DNA from: Desulfosporosinus acididurans
GTDB lineage: Bacteria > Bacillota > Desulfitobacteriia > Desulfitobacteriales > Desulfitobacteriaceae
Length of the DNA stretch: 64,000 nt
Direction: 5' to 3'
Assembly (NCBI RefSeq): GCF_001029285.1
Contig: NZ_LDZY01000015.1
Location: 59,573-123,572 of the forward strand
Shown here: positions 40,993-50,525 of the stretch, piece after piece
Layout of the letters: each line of letters opens with the position of its first letter
How positions within the stretch are numbered: position 1 is the first letter of the stretch
Notes under the pieces: model-generated
Databases searched by the model: none
What the model saw: only the letters and a program-made list of their open reading frames with translations
Told to the model about the DNA's origin: nothing
Made by a program: the position numbers and the translations under genes

Positions 40993-42645
40993 TTACTTCC
41001 GGTTATGACCCCAAACTGCCAAGCCGTAGTCTGGTGCAGCAGGGTTGTTAAACATTTTTTCACTTACAACTTTTGAAGTTGTCAAGGATTGAATCTCCGC
41101 CTTCTCTTCCGTTCCAGACCCCTTGACTGTATTAATAATTGTAATTGTTCCTTTACTTAATGCCTTGCCAGAGGTATCCAGGACTGTTGGATTAACAACC
41201 AGCCAATAGGTTGAGTCGGCGGACAACGTCTTCTCCGGAACCACCTTTACATCAGAGGAACCCAGCGCCTTGTACGTCGCAGGAATTCTTTCTCCAGTTA
41301 AACTATTAATTAGCTCAATACTTGAATCGTTCACTGTCTTCCAGTTAACCGCCCCATTAAAGTGAACCTCAAATTGTTTATCCAGCGAAACTCCTGATAA
41401 TTCACTGACTTTCTGATAATCAGGATAGTACAAAGAATAAGGATCTTGCTTCGTTTCAGGCGTCAAGGAATTCAAAAGTTCACTCCAAGCTTGCCAATAG
41501 TCCGTGGTTCTAGCCTTTGTCAGAGCATCTGCTTTATCCGACAACATGAGTTCTGCTGCTTTTAAAGAATCCGCCTTTTGTATTTCTACATCAGGAGTAA
41601 TCCCCACTTTGTTGATCTCGCGACCGAACGCAGAGTAGAAATGATCTACAGTCATTTTCAAAACGCCGCCATTAGAGAGAGGGAAAATACTCTGTGCCGT
41701 ACCCTTTCCATATGTAGTTGTACCAACAATGACGGCTGTACGGTAGTCTTTAACAGCACTGGTAAGGACTTCCGATGCGCTGGCACTATTTCCGTTCGTC
41801 AAAAAGATAATCGGCTGGTTCAACGTAAACGGCTGAAATGGAGCTTGATCTAAGCGGAGAACGCCAGAACGGTCTTTAACTTGTACCACAACATTCGGAC
41901 CAATGAAAAATCCCGCAAGAGAAATCGCAGAATCCAAGTATCCGCCGCCATTATCTCTTAAATCAATAATCCAAGAATTGGCACCCTCACTATTTAATTT
42001 AAGCACCGTATTGGCAAATTCCACTGGCGTCTCTTCGCCAAACGTCGCTATATCAATGTATCCAATATGACCATCCTTCACAGAACCTGTCACAGTCGGT
42101 TCTGCAATTGTTTGGCGAGTCACCGTAAAATCCTTGGACTCAGACCCGCGCTTTATACTGATATGTACCGAGCTGCCTTCCGGTCCTCGTAACAAATTCG
42201 CCGCCTGATCAGACGCTAATCCAGCCAAAGGCTGTCCATCCGCACTAATAATCACGTCTCCTTTTTTTATGCCGGCTTGCTCTGCCGGTGATCCTGAAAG
42301 CACGGAATCCACCTTGACGCCGTCAGGAAGTAATTCAATAGATACTCCGATGCCTGTAAAACTATTGTTTACGCTCCCTACAAAATCTTGGTATTGCTTT
42401 GGTGTAAAATAATTAGTGTGCGGATCTCCAAGCCGCTTGAGCATTTCATCAATCGAAGGAGCATTTAAGACATCCTGAGAAACGGGATCTACATACTGAT
42501 TCTGCAGTAAGGAACGGACTTCAGACAATGGATCATTTGATGCCGCCCAAACCGGAGTCGAGGTGCTAAGAATCAAGATCAACGAGAGCATTACATTTGC
42601 GAAGATTTTCCCAAAAACTCTCATCCGAAAAAGGCTTTTAAACAT
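40993..42645 (-). CDS. S41-family C-terminal processing protease with Ig-like tail
   Basis: This is a 550-residue exported protease. Residues 1-35 are a signal or anchor, 40-95 an N-terminal helical part, about 95-175 a PDZ domain and about 185-345 the S41 catalytic core, with the nucleophile in GNSASASE (Ser289 by spacing) and Lys314 in TTYGKG, 25 residues apart as in CtpA. Residues of about 410-525 form an Ig-like domain (FEVHFNGAVNW to LVVNPTVLDTSGK) related to those of S-layer proteins. This tail is not usual for Ctp proteases. It may place the enzyme in the wall or S-layer. A GGAGG site lies upstream of the ATG. Confidence 0.88.
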   Translation of the reverse strand: MFKSLFRMRVFGKIFANVMLSLILILSTSTPVWAASNDPLSEVRSLLQNQYVDPVSQDVLNAPSIDEMLKRLGDPHTNYFTPKQYQDFVGSVNNSFTGIGVSIELLPDGVKVDSVLSGSPAEQAGIKKGDVIISADGQPLAGLASDQAANLLRGPEGSSVHISIKRGSESKDFTVTRQTIAEPTVTGSVKDGHIGYIDIATFGEETPVEFANTVLKLNSEGANSWIIDLRDNGGGYLDSAISLAGFFIGPNVVVQVKDRSGVLRLDQAPFQPFTLNQPIIFLTNGNSASASEVLTSAVKDYRTAVIVGTTTYGKGTAQSIFPLSNGGVLKMTVDHFYSAFGREINKVGITPDVEIQKADSLKAAELMLSDKADALTKARTTDYWQAWSELLNSLTPETKQDPYSLYYPDYQKVSELSGVSLDKQFEVHFNGAVNWKTVNDSSIELINSLTGERIPATYKALGSSDVKVVPEKTLSADSTYWLVVNPTVLDTSGKALSKGTITIINTVKGSGTEEKAEIQSLTTSKVVSEKMFNNPAAPDYGLAVWGHNRK

Positions 42646-42785
42646 AATTGTTTATGTCTCCCTCCAAAATATAAGACCACATAATCAATAAACTATTCGA
42701 CACAGAATTTAATTTACCTTCTAAAATAAAAAAGGACTTTGTGATATTTAGAACATTCCTGACTAATAATTATATAGTAAAATGG

Positions 42786-42809
42786 AAAAAGGCCAGAGAA
42801 TGGCCTTTT
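42786..42809 (-). terminator. Terminator of the DEAD-box helicase gene
   Basis: AAAGGCCA and TGGCCTTT form an 8-bp stem with a short loop, followed by T residues on the minus strand. It lies about 58 bp past the helicase stop. Confidence 0.78.
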
Positions 42810-42866
42810 ACGAAGCACCTAGGGGGAAGTAATTGTATTAATTTCCCTTTTCAGGACTAAATTACA

Positions 42867-44342
42867 TTAACCGTTTTTCTTAAAATCTTTCCCTCTTGAA
42901 GCACCTGTTGAACCTCCACGAACATCGCAGTTTCTTCTTCGAGACCAAGTATCCGTTCTTTGCGGGTAGTTTTTTCTATTGTAGCCACCTTGTTGTCCTC
43001 TTGGTTTACCCACACCTCTCACCCGAATCGGTGCAGCTTCCGTTAAGTGTACCTCAACATTTTCCGGTTCCTTTGTAATTATTTTTAAAGCTGCCGATAG
43101 CAGGGTTACAGAGTCATTTTCCGCAAGAAGTTCTTCAGCTATCCCCTTATATTTCTCAATATCCTCTTCAGCGATGACTCTCAGTATTTCATTCATAGTT
43201 AATCGTTGCTGACCTTGTACAGCTTCAATAATCGTCGGGACCGGTTTGCGTATGATTTTTCTTTTAATTACTGATTCGATTAGCCGCAGCATTCCCATCT
43301 CTCGTGGTGTTACTAAGGTGATAGCGAGGCCCGTCTTTCCGGCACGACCTGTTCTCCCAACTCTGTGAACATAACTTTCAGTATCTTGCGGAATGTCAAA
43401 ATTAAAAACGTGAGTCACTCCGCTGATATCCAGTCCCCTCGCTGCAACGTCGGTGGCCACTAAAACATCAATGGTTCCATCTTTAAATTGTCTTAAAACA
43501 CTATCCCTCTTACTCTGGGTAAGATCACCATGAATTCCTTCTGCAGAATATCCACGTTTATTCAACCCCTCAGAAAGTTCATCAACCCGGCGTTTAGTGC
43601 GAGCAAAAACTATCGACAGATCTGGGGATTGTATGTCTAAAAGACGTGTCAAAACATCAAATTTAAGTTTTTCAGGTACTTCAAGATAATGCTGTTCAAT
43701 ATCTGAAACTGTTACGCCTGTGGCCTTAATACGAATAAGTTCTGGTTCTCTCATAAACCGCTGAGCAATATTCTGAATCTGATGAGGCATCGTTGCTGAG
43801 AAGAGCAGTGTTTGACGTTCTTCAGGTACTTCTTTAAGTATTGTTTCAATGTCTTCCAAAAAGCCCATATTCAACATTTCATCTGCTTCATCTAAAACAA
43901 CGATCTTTATATCATTCAGGCGAATAGTTCTCCTCCTCATATGATCCATCAATCGTCCTGGAGTTGCCACAATAATGTGGGGCCTCTTTCTCAGAGCACG
44001 AATCTGCCAGTCTATACTTTGCCCTCCATAGATTGGTAAAGCATGAATGCGCTTAAACTGACCAATTTTGTTCAATTCCTCTGCAACTTGAACCGCTAAT
44101 TCTCGCGTAGGAGCTAATACAATCCCTTGAATTTGTTCTGCCTGCTCCGCAATTTTTTCAGTTAAGGGAATTCCATAAGCTGCAGTCTTTCCAGTTCCTG
44201 TCTGAGCCTGTCCAATCAAGTCCCGTCCCTGCAAAGCAATGGGAATTGTCATTTCTTGAATAGGGGTTGTTTCTTCAAACCCCATATTAACAATTGAACG
44301 TATGACCGTTTCACTTAATCCTAAGTCTATAAACGTCGCCAA
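42867..44342 (-). CDS. DEAD-box ATP-dependent RNA helicase
   Basis: The helicase core shows all motifs in order: Q motif (TTPIQ), I (AQTGTGKT), Ia (PTRELA), II (VLDEADEM), III (SATMP), V (ARGLDI) and VI ([10 protein letters not shown]). The C-terminal 120 residues hold a small RNA-binding-like domain and a basic Arg/Gly tail ([13 protein letters not shown]). It resembles CshA/DeaD proteins that act in RNA decay and ribosome assembly, often cold-induced. I place the start at the TTG at 44340-44342, since AAGGAG is only 1 nt before the ATG at 44351 but 10 nt before this TTG; 491 residues result. Confidence 0.93.
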   Translation of the reverse strand: MATFIDLGLSETVIRSIVNMGFEETTPIQEMTIPIALQGRDLIGQAQTGTGKTAAYGIPLTEKIAEQAEQIQGIVLAPTRELAVQVAEELNKIGQFKRIHALPIYGGQSIDWQIRALRKRPHIIVATPGRLMDHMRRRTIRLNDIKIVVLDEADEMLNMGFLEDIETILKEVPEERQTLLFSATMPHQIQNIAQRFMREPELIRIKATGVTVSDIEQHYLEVPEKLKFDVLTRLLDIQSPDLSIVFARTKRRVDELSEGLNKRGYSAEGIHGDLTQSKRDSVLRQFKDGTIDVLVATDVAARGLDISGVTHVFNFDIPQDTESYVHRVGRTGRAGKTGLAITLVTPREMGMLRLIESVIKRKIIRKPVPTIIEAVQGQQRLTMNEILRVIAEEDIEKYKGIAEELLAENDSVTLLSAALKIITKEPENVEVHLTEAAPIRVRGVGKPRGQQGGYNRKNYPQRTDTWSRRRNCDVRGGSTGASRGKDFKKNG

Positions 44343-44726
44343 AAATTTCATTCTCCTTTTATATTTATTTATATATTTATATTTATCCCAATACACCTTG
44401 ATCTTAGATTGCTTACCTCTTAGACATGTCCTCTTACTAAAATCCCCAAAGCAAATGGAAAATATAAATTTTAAAATTTTAGGCCAACAAAAATGAGCTT
44501 AAAATAATATTATATTATATTATTCATATATTTACAATATATTATCGCCATATACGAATTTATTTAACCGCCATTCACAATAATCCTGAGCCATTACTGT
44601 TTTTACAGAAAAAGGTTCTAGCAAACTCTTTCAGTTTATTAGAACCCTTTATGCTGTTTGATGACTATAACATCTGCATAAGTTTCAGCTTAAAAAAGTA
44701 TTTTAAATTCCGGCTTAGCCTATGCC
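44343..44726. other. AT-rich intergenic region, leader of the helicase gene
   Basis: This stretch of about 380 bp is very AT-rich (TATATT runs near 44510-44540) and contains the lipoprotein terminator at 44610-44652. No gene is supported. The long helicase leader is in keeping with cold-regulated helicases, but no specific element is visible. Confidence 0.5.
44610..44652 (-). terminator. Terminator of the lipoprotein gene
   Basis: Minus strand GGTTCTA...AAAC pairs with GTTT..TAGAACC and is followed by TTTTT. It lies about 75 bp past the stop at 44727. Confidence 0.75.
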
Positions 44727-45188
44727 TCACGGTTTATATGAAATTGAATCTGTAGTTTTTCCGTTTACAACTACTTGCGATGTAATCTTTCGGCCTGGGT
44801 AATTGACCTTCAATTGAGACAAAAACTCATTAGCCAAGTTATGAGCATATGTTTTGTCAACTCCGCTTTTAAACGTAATGATCCCATAGATTATTCCTTT
44901 TTGTTCAAATATCTGTGTGCCCAGAACATTCTTTTGTGTCATAAGTTGTTTGGATACGCCATTATTGGCTGTCGCCAAGGGAGTTCCTTTAGGTATAGGA
45001 GTCAAATATACATTTTTTGATTCTTGGGTATTGTTTGTGCTCTTTTGGGTACCGGCAGATTGTGAACTAGTAGATTGCGTACTGGCATTTTTCTGAGTCT
45101 TATCTGTAGAAGTCCCACATCCTACAAGGCCTAAGCCTAATAACAATATCATAAATCCCAGCGTTATTTTTCTGAACAAGCAGACCAC
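44727..45188 (-). CDS. YhcN/YlaJ-like sporulation lipoprotein
   Basis: The 153-residue protein has a lipoprotein signal with lipobox LVGC (near residue 24), a Ser/Thr/Gln-rich linker (about 30-58) and a small alpha/beta domain with TYAHNLANEFLSQLKVNYPGRKI that resembles YhcN/YlaJ spore lipoproteins. Family members lie in the forespore membrane and affect germination or outgrowth. The match is by overall pattern, so the family call is moderate. Confidence 0.6.
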   Translation of the reverse strand: MVCLFRKITLGFMILLLGLGLVGCGTSTDKTQKNASTQSTSSQSAGTQKSTNNTQESKNVYLTPIPKGTPLATANNGVSKQLMTQKNVLGTQIFEQKGIIYGIITFKSGVDKTYAHNLANEFLSQLKVNYPGRKITSQVVVNGKTTDSISYKP

Positions 45189-45308
45189 TTCCTATCGTTT
45201 TTTGATACGAACTAAAAACTCTAACAGCTCACATTATAGCATTGGTTTAACTGACTTCAAAATCAAAATTGCTAGGGCCAATTTTCCAGGTCTGATTTAC
45301 GTAACAGA

Positions 45309-45337
45309 GTCCTTCACCTAAACGTGAAGGACCCTTT
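45309..45337. terminator. Hairpin between the ligase-like and lipoprotein genes
   Basis: GTCCTTCAC (45309-45317) and GTGAAGGAC (45324-45332) pair with a short loop. The T-run (CCCTTTTCT) is on the plus strand, although the gene that would need it (45370) is on the minus strand. Confidence 0.5.
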
Positions 45338-45369
45338 TCTCCTATTATGCCCCAAATTATTTATTAATA

Positions 45370-47220
45370 TTAACGGCTAACACTACTATCACCAGCAGCT
45401 GACTGCGACTTCAATTTCTTCTGTTCTAACATGTAATTGATACTGATACCAGAACCTAAAAGGACCCAGAATACCGGTGCTACTGACACAACACTATCGT
45501 TAAAGAAGGCCGCTCCTAGATAGCCACAAATCGCAACAAAAATTCCCACACCAGCTTTTGAGGTGAAATCATCAAAATTGCTTCTAAAGTAGAGCCTGAC
45601 ACTTCTAACAATATAGGTAATAAACAAAGAAAGAAGCGCCAAAAGTGAAATAATCCCTGTATTAATAGCAACCTGTAAATACAGATCGTGAGGTTTATCG
45701 ACAACCTGCCACATATCTCCATAATAAGCATAGAATTTACCGATGAAATCATTTTGAGGAAAATAAGCGGCAAACGTATCCGGCCCATGACCAATAAATA
45801 TGGTGTCTTTCAGTAAGGGAATGGCCCTGGACCAAATATAGCCCCGCGAAGATCCTAAGCGTTCTTTGCCTTTGAATCCCCATGTTGCAACTGGTTGGAT
45901 ATCGACAGCTTGACCTCTGCTATTAAGCAAGGAGATCTTATTATTTTTAAAACTAAAGTTTAATTTAAGATTCTCTTTCACTATTTGCAGTTCATTCACA
46001 TTATTAGTATCCCTAATCGCAGTAATCTGATAATCTTTGTACCGGCTATCTTTAAGCTGAACCTTCCCAGTTTTATCATCTGCTTGGAAGGCAATTGGCT
46101 TATTATCTTTGTCCAGGAATGCAACAACATTTCCGTCAACTTCGAATTTAAGTGTTTCAGTTGAGGTTACAAGTGTAGCCTCGTTCCCTGTAATATTCAA
46201 TCCTTGCAGAAGCGAAGTAGCTTGACCGCCGCTGTCTGAACCTCCGGTGATATTTGAGGCATCAGAAATTAAAGAGTGAATCCGTGTACTTAAATACCCC
46301 TTCGAAACTGAATTTAACCCGAATAATATGAGGCCTAAGATAACAATGCCGCCTATAAAATACTTCCAGTTTTTGATTATGTACCGATTCATCATAATCA
46401 ATAAAATGACGAGGGCTAAAGCGCCGCCAAACATACCTGCCCGTGAAGTACATCCTAACCAGTTTATCGCCATTAAAAGGGAAAAACCAGCAAAGAGCAC
46501 TTTGAGCCAGCCCTTTTTGGTAAGCAAAAACAGGGTAAAGGATAAAGGAAAGAGCATCGCCATATAGCTGCCGACATAATCAAGGTGGTAAAGTGTGGCA
46601 TAAATCACACCCTTAGAAAATTGAAACTGTAATTTATCTGCCATTTGTTTGAACACCGCCGGCAGAATAAGGTTTTTGCCAAAAGATGATTTGAAGAAAT
46701 CATATCCCAGGTATTGAAAAATACCAATAATACCGATAATTAGGGCTCCTATGAACAAGGCTCCGATTAAGACTTTCAGATGCTGTTCCTGTCTCACAAG
46801 ATTTATCGTTACAAACAATATAACCATGTAGGCTAGAAGAACATACATCCCTTCGTAACGATCGTTGAAACCGTTTAAAGCAATATCTGTATACTGTGAA
46901 AACTCCGTGGAAAGAATTACGAAGAACGCATATATTGCTATGGGAATGTAATATAAACTAAGCTTTAACTTATCAGATCCATAAGACATTACGAATAATC
47001 CCAGAGCAAGGAGCGACACAATACTGCTTATAATGATCAAAACCATCTTATAATATGAGAAGAAATCCAGATTATTCTTTTCTCCGGTCCAAAATTGAAA
47101 GGATGCACCGGATAGGGGGACAACTTTGAGATAGACTACTAAAGGTACCACTGCTAGCAAAAATAATAGCGGTAATAATAAATACCAACTATAGTTTGGA
47201 ACACTTTCCTTCTTTAGCAT
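45370..47220 (-). CDS. O-antigen-ligase-like membrane protein
   Basis: The 616-residue protein has about 11-12 transmembrane helices and a Wzy/WaaL (O-antigen ligase) region: the motif area around SRGYIWSRAIPLL and GHGPDTFAAYFP is the conserved outer loop. Before that loop there is an extra extracytoplasmic beta-rich domain of about 120 residues (about 310-435). Such proteins either polymerise repeat units or attach finished glycan chains to an acceptor. It is separated from the polysaccharide cluster by 554 bp but points the same way. In this setting a role as glycan ligase to S-layer protein or wall is plausible, not shown. Confidence 0.82.
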   Translation of the reverse strand: MLKKESVPNYSWYLLLPLLFLLAVVPLVVYLKVVPLSGASFQFWTGEKNNLDFFSYYKMVLIIISSIVSLLALGLFVMSYGSDKLKLSLYYIPIAIYAFFVILSTEFSQYTDIALNGFNDRYEGMYVLLAYMVILFVTINLVRQEQHLKVLIGALFIGALIIGIIGIFQYLGYDFFKSSFGKNLILPAVFKQMADKLQFQFSKGVIYATLYHLDYVGSYMAMLFPLSFTLFLLTKKGWLKVLFAGFSLLMAINWLGCTSRAGMFGGALALVILLIMMNRYIIKNWKYFIGGIVILGLILFGLNSVSKGYLSTRIHSLISDASNITGGSDSGGQATSLLQGLNITGNEATLVTSTETLKFEVDGNVVAFLDKDNKPIAFQADDKTGKVQLKDSRYKDYQITAIRDTNNVNELQIVKENLKLNFSFKNNKISLLNSRGQAVDIQPVATWGFKGKERLGSSRGYIWSRAIPLLKDTIFIGHGPDTFAAYFPQNDFIGKFYAYYGDMWQVVDKPHDLYLQVAINTGIISLLALLSLFITYIVRSVRLYFRSNFDDFTSKAGVGIFVAICGYLGAAFFNDSVVSVAPVFWVLLGSGISINYMLEQKKLKSQSAAGDSSVSR

Positions 47221-47774
47221 AAACCTTTCTCCTTCCCAAAATATGTAACAAACATTCTCATGTGCTATAGAATTTTTTTTACATGTTTGAAATAGCTCTT
47301 TATTAGCACACTTATGGCCTTAACCATTCTGCTTTTCTAACCCTAGAAAAAGAATAGATTATTATTAATATTTATAAACGCCGAAAAATTCCTCCTTCCA
47401 ATGTCTTAGATTTAAAAACCCACGAAGTTTAAATCTTTGCAGGTTCAAGAACTAAATTGAGCGGTCTCAAAACAATTCGCAGGAGGTCTTCCACCTTGCA
47501 AGAATCATGATCTTCATCCATTTCAGCAGTTTAAAATAGACTTGTCAAGTCTAACAGTGTATGAGCAGCGTCTTGAATGGACAACATTCCGGACTTACCT
47601 TATCAAAAAAAGTATTATTCACTAGGAGAGAGCGACTTTTGTAACATCTTGCAATTCATTAAGGACTTTTTCAACTATCCTAGGTTCACTCTAAACAATC
47701 TTATACAAAGTATAAAAATCATGAAACGAAATTATATATTAATGAATATATGCGAGTTCATTATTTTTCTATTG
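47221..47774. other. Intergenic stretch between polysaccharide cluster and ligase-like gene
   Basis: This is 554 bp of AT-rich sequence. Small frames exist on both strands (such as one of 80 codons at 47577-47819 on the plus strand that runs into the glycosyltransferase end), but none has a ribosome site and family match. I see no clear terminator or repeat. It probably holds the promoter of the ligase-like gene. Confidence 0.5.
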
Positions 47775-48920
47775 TTACTTTTTCATTTTATAATACAGCT
47801 TCTTGCAATACTGATATAAATTTGAGTTTCTATTTAAAAAAATCATTGCAAGCGCCTTTGCCTTGTTTACCTTTACATAAGTTTCTAAATCAAAATCATT
47901 AGATTTGTCTACAACTACTCCCTTTGGCAGTATACCTAATAAATCTACTTTACAAGATATATCATGAAAATCCTGCATGGTAAAATGATAAGAATCTTTA
48001 AAAGTTTCAGCCATCCCCTCAAGACTATAAATCTCGAAGAAATAATTGATTGCTGCTAGAAGAGGAATGGACGGCATATAATACTTGCCATCAAGCATCA
48101 AAAAAAACTTCTCGCAACAAAGTTCGTTATGGGATAGTTTCCCTTTTTTGCGAAACTCCTTTTGAAAAGCTTCTTCAAATAATTCATCGGATACATCCTT
48201 GAAATAATTTGTAAGGATATAATAGGACTCCATCACATCTCTTATTGAATTCGTAATCTTAGGTGAGCTGGTGTTTTCGCCTGATTGAATAAAACGCCTG
48301 TGCTGAACTAAAGGTTCCTGAAAAATATGGATGTTATAATGCTTTATCAGCCTAATCCACATATCAAAATCAGGAAGCTGCCTAAGCGATAAATTGTAAA
48401 CCCCAAGAGTATGATACAGTTCGGTCCGAATTAATACGCTTGGATGGCATAGACAATTGCCCCTTTGAAAAAAGTGAGCATACCATTCTGCTTGAGTTCT
48501 ATTTGGCTGTTCAAAAACATTTTCGTTCATCTTAAGGTGGTTTCCATTTTCATCAATAAATGCAGCCCAAGAAAAGCATGCCCCACATTCCTTATGCTCT
48601 TCTAGATAATCAACCTGTTTTTCTAGTCTGCCCGGAAGCCATACATCGTCCGAATTAATCAAAGCAACGTATTTTCCCCGTGCTTGTTCGATTAAATATT
48701 TATGATTAATTGTTGCCCCTTGATTTTCGGGAAAAATATGTAGTTTTATTCGTTCATCCTTATATTTCTGAATCTCTTTCACAGTGTTGTCAGGGGAACA
48801 ATCGTCGGAAATTAAAAATTCATAATCGCAAAAAGACTGTTTCAAAACGCTTTCTAAAGCGATCCTTACATATTTTTCATGCTTATAAGATGGTAGGATA
48901 ACACTGACTAATGGCGGCAT
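47775..48920 (-). CDS. Family 2 glycosyltransferase
   Basis: The 381-residue protein has a GT-A fold in the first 230 residues: VSVILPSYKHEKYV at the start, ISDDCSPD for nucleotide binding, and INSDD carrying the DxD-type metal site near residue 92. The C-terminal 150 residues are helical and of unknown role. It is the last gene of the polysaccharide cluster and lies 14 bp after the acyltransferase. The sugar transferred cannot be read from sequence. Confidence 0.88.
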   Translation of the reverse strand: MPPLVSVILPSYKHEKYVRIALESVLKQSFCDYEFLISDDCSPDNTVKEIQKYKDERIKLHIFPENQGATINHKYLIEQARGKYVALINSDDVWLPGRLEKQVDYLEEHKECGACFSWAAFIDENGNHLKMNENVFEQPNRTQAEWYAHFFQRGNCLCHPSVLIRTELYHTLGVYNLSLRQLPDFDMWIRLIKHYNIHIFQEPLVQHRRFIQSGENTSSPKITNSIRDVMESYYILTNYFKDVSDELFEEAFQKEFRKKGKLSHNELCCEKFFLMLDGKYYMPSIPLLAAINYFFEIYSLEGMAETFKDSYHFTMQDFHDISCKVDLLGILPKGVVVDKSNDFDLETYVKVNKAKALAMIFLNRNSNLYQYCKKLYYKMKK

Positions 48921-48933
48921 AAAAATTCCCCTT

Positions 48934-49599
48934 TTAGTTAAATACTTTTCTATTGATATTTTCTTTTTTCATTTTCGCAGGATTGCCCATGTAAATTCCA
49001 TTGGGTGGTAAACTATGACTAACCACCGAACCCATTGCAATGATAGACCAACTGCCAATCTGAACATTTTCCCTAATTACCGCACCAGCCCCAATGAAAC
49101 AGTTATCGGAAACACTACAGTTTCCCGCTATAGTTGCACCGATAGACAGAACCGTATTATTTCCAATTACGCTATTATGTGCAACCGTTGAATGATTATA
49201 AATTAGCGTATTGTTGTTTATTTGAACGTTGGACGACACGCATACAAAGGGATAAATTATAATGCCTTTCCCCAATCGAGCCGATGGGGATATCACTGCT
49301 GAATAATCAATAACGCTGGCTAATCTGTATCCGTCCGAAATAACTTTGCTTGAAAGCGTTTCTCTCGAAGCTGGTTCGCCGTTAGCGATTACGATTATCG
49401 CACTTTCCGGAGAAAATATTTTTTGAAAATTATTATAAGAAAATAGTTTCTTACCATAAAAAGAATCGGCATTTATTGTATCATCTATAAAGCAAATTTC
49501 CTCCCATTTAGGCGATTGGGTGTTTATTCTTTCAGCTATATCGCAAACTTCTCGGCCGACACCACCCGCACAATAAATAAAAAGTTTCTTCATTTTCAC
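48934..49599 (-). CDS. NeuD/PglD-like sugar O- or N-acyltransferase
   Basis: The 221-residue protein has an N-terminal Rossmann-like nucleotide-sugar domain (IYCAGGVGREV) and a C-terminal left-handed beta-helix of hexapeptide repeats (IGNNTVLSIGATIAG, IGAGAVI, IIAMGSVV). It matches acyltransferases that add acetyl groups to amino or hydroxyl sugars in surface glycans. A 4-bp overlap links it to the upstream glycosyltransferase. With the DegT aminotransferase in the same cluster it may acetylate an amino sugar, but the lack of an obvious dedicated 4,6-dehydratase pair leaves the donor unclear. Confidence 0.85.
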   Translation of the reverse strand: MKMKKLFIYCAGGVGREVCDIAERINTQSPKWEEICFIDDTINADSFYGKKLFSYNNFQKIFSPESAIIVIANGEPASRETLSSKVISDGYRLASVIDYSAVISPSARLGKGIIIYPFVCVSSNVQINNNTLIYNHSTVAHNSVIGNNTVLSIGATIAGNCSVSDNCFIGAGAVIRENVQIGSWSIIAMGSVVSHSLPPNGIYMGNPAKMKKENINRKVFN

Positions 49600-50525
49600 A
49601 ATCCCTTAATTTTATTCAATATTTTTATAGGAATAATCAATTTAACGATATAAATCAAAATAGGAGGAGTGTAATCCTTTATTCTCTTTAATCCAATTTT
49701 TATCCTCGTGAATTTTGAGGAATGAACTATCTGCAAGGGCTTTGATGTGAATAGCCGCTCTTTTAACCTGCTTCTGTGTTCCTCAAATTCATTTTCAAAC
49801 AAATGATTAGTAAATTCGTTATATTTCTCAATACAATCAAGGGTTTCTCTAATATTATCTTCTTCCCTCTTACTACTCCATACACCTTCTGTGTGAATCC
49901 GATAAATACTCATCACATCTGTTAAATAACCGATCATGCCACTTCTTCCCACCATAATATTTATAATCCAGTCATAGGCAGTCATTTCGAACAAACTTTC
50001 TGGCAAAGCGTTTATTGCCGACCTACGATACACACACGTAGAAAAATTGCCAATAAAATTCTCACAGATAATATCTCTTGAAGTAATAAGCTGATACCCT
50101 TTTCCATTTTCCCACGCAGGCTGGACAATATACTTTGCCTTATTAAAATCTCCGACAACGTACCGATTAAAACTCATCGTACATTCGTAGTGATGATCTA
50201 AAAAATTTATATGCTTTTGAAGTCTATATGGATCAGTCCATATATCATCGCCTTCCATTACTGCTATATATTCAGCATCACATTCACCAAACGCACGTTG
50301 ATAGTTTTTTGTGATCCCCAAATTCCTTTCGTTCTTCAAATAACAGAATGGAATATTAGTTCGTGTTTCATATTTTTTTATCCGTTCTAGTGTATCATCG
50401 GTTGATTTATCATCGGCTACCAGAATGTTGAAATCAAAATTCGTTTTTTGAGCTAAAATGCTGCGCAGAGATTCTTCAATAAATTTTGAATGATTATATG
50501 TTATTAAAATAACATTTAATTTCAT
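49596..50525 (-). CDS. Family 2 glycosyltransferase
   Basis: The 309-residue protein begins with KLNVILITYNHSKFI, has the VADDKSTDDT nucleotide loop and the EGDDIWTDP metal site, then helices with a basic C-terminus. It overlaps both neighbours by 4 bp, so it is part of a tightly coupled block with the methyltransferase fusion and the acyltransferase. The sugar is unknown. Confidence 0.88.
   Translation of the reverse strand: MKLNVILITYNHSKFIEESLRSILAQKTNFDFNILVADDKSTDDTLERIKKYETRTNIPFCYLKNERNLGITKNYQRAFGECDAEYIAVMEGDDIWTDPYRLQKHINFLDHHYECTMSFNRYVVGDFNKAKYIVQPAWENGKGYQLITSRDIICENFIGNFSTCVYRRSAINALPESLFEMTAYDWIINIMVGRSGMIGYLTDVMSIYRIHTEGVWSSKREEDNIRETLDCIEKYNEFTNHLFENEFEEHRSRLKERLFTSKPLQIVHSSKFTRIKIGLKRIKDYTPPILIYIVKLIIPIKILNKIKGL

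Noticed and set aside
47577..47819. 80-codon plus-strand frame before the polysaccharide cluster end.
   Set aside because: It overlaps the end of a sure glycosyltransferase gene, lacks a ribosome site and has no family resemblance.
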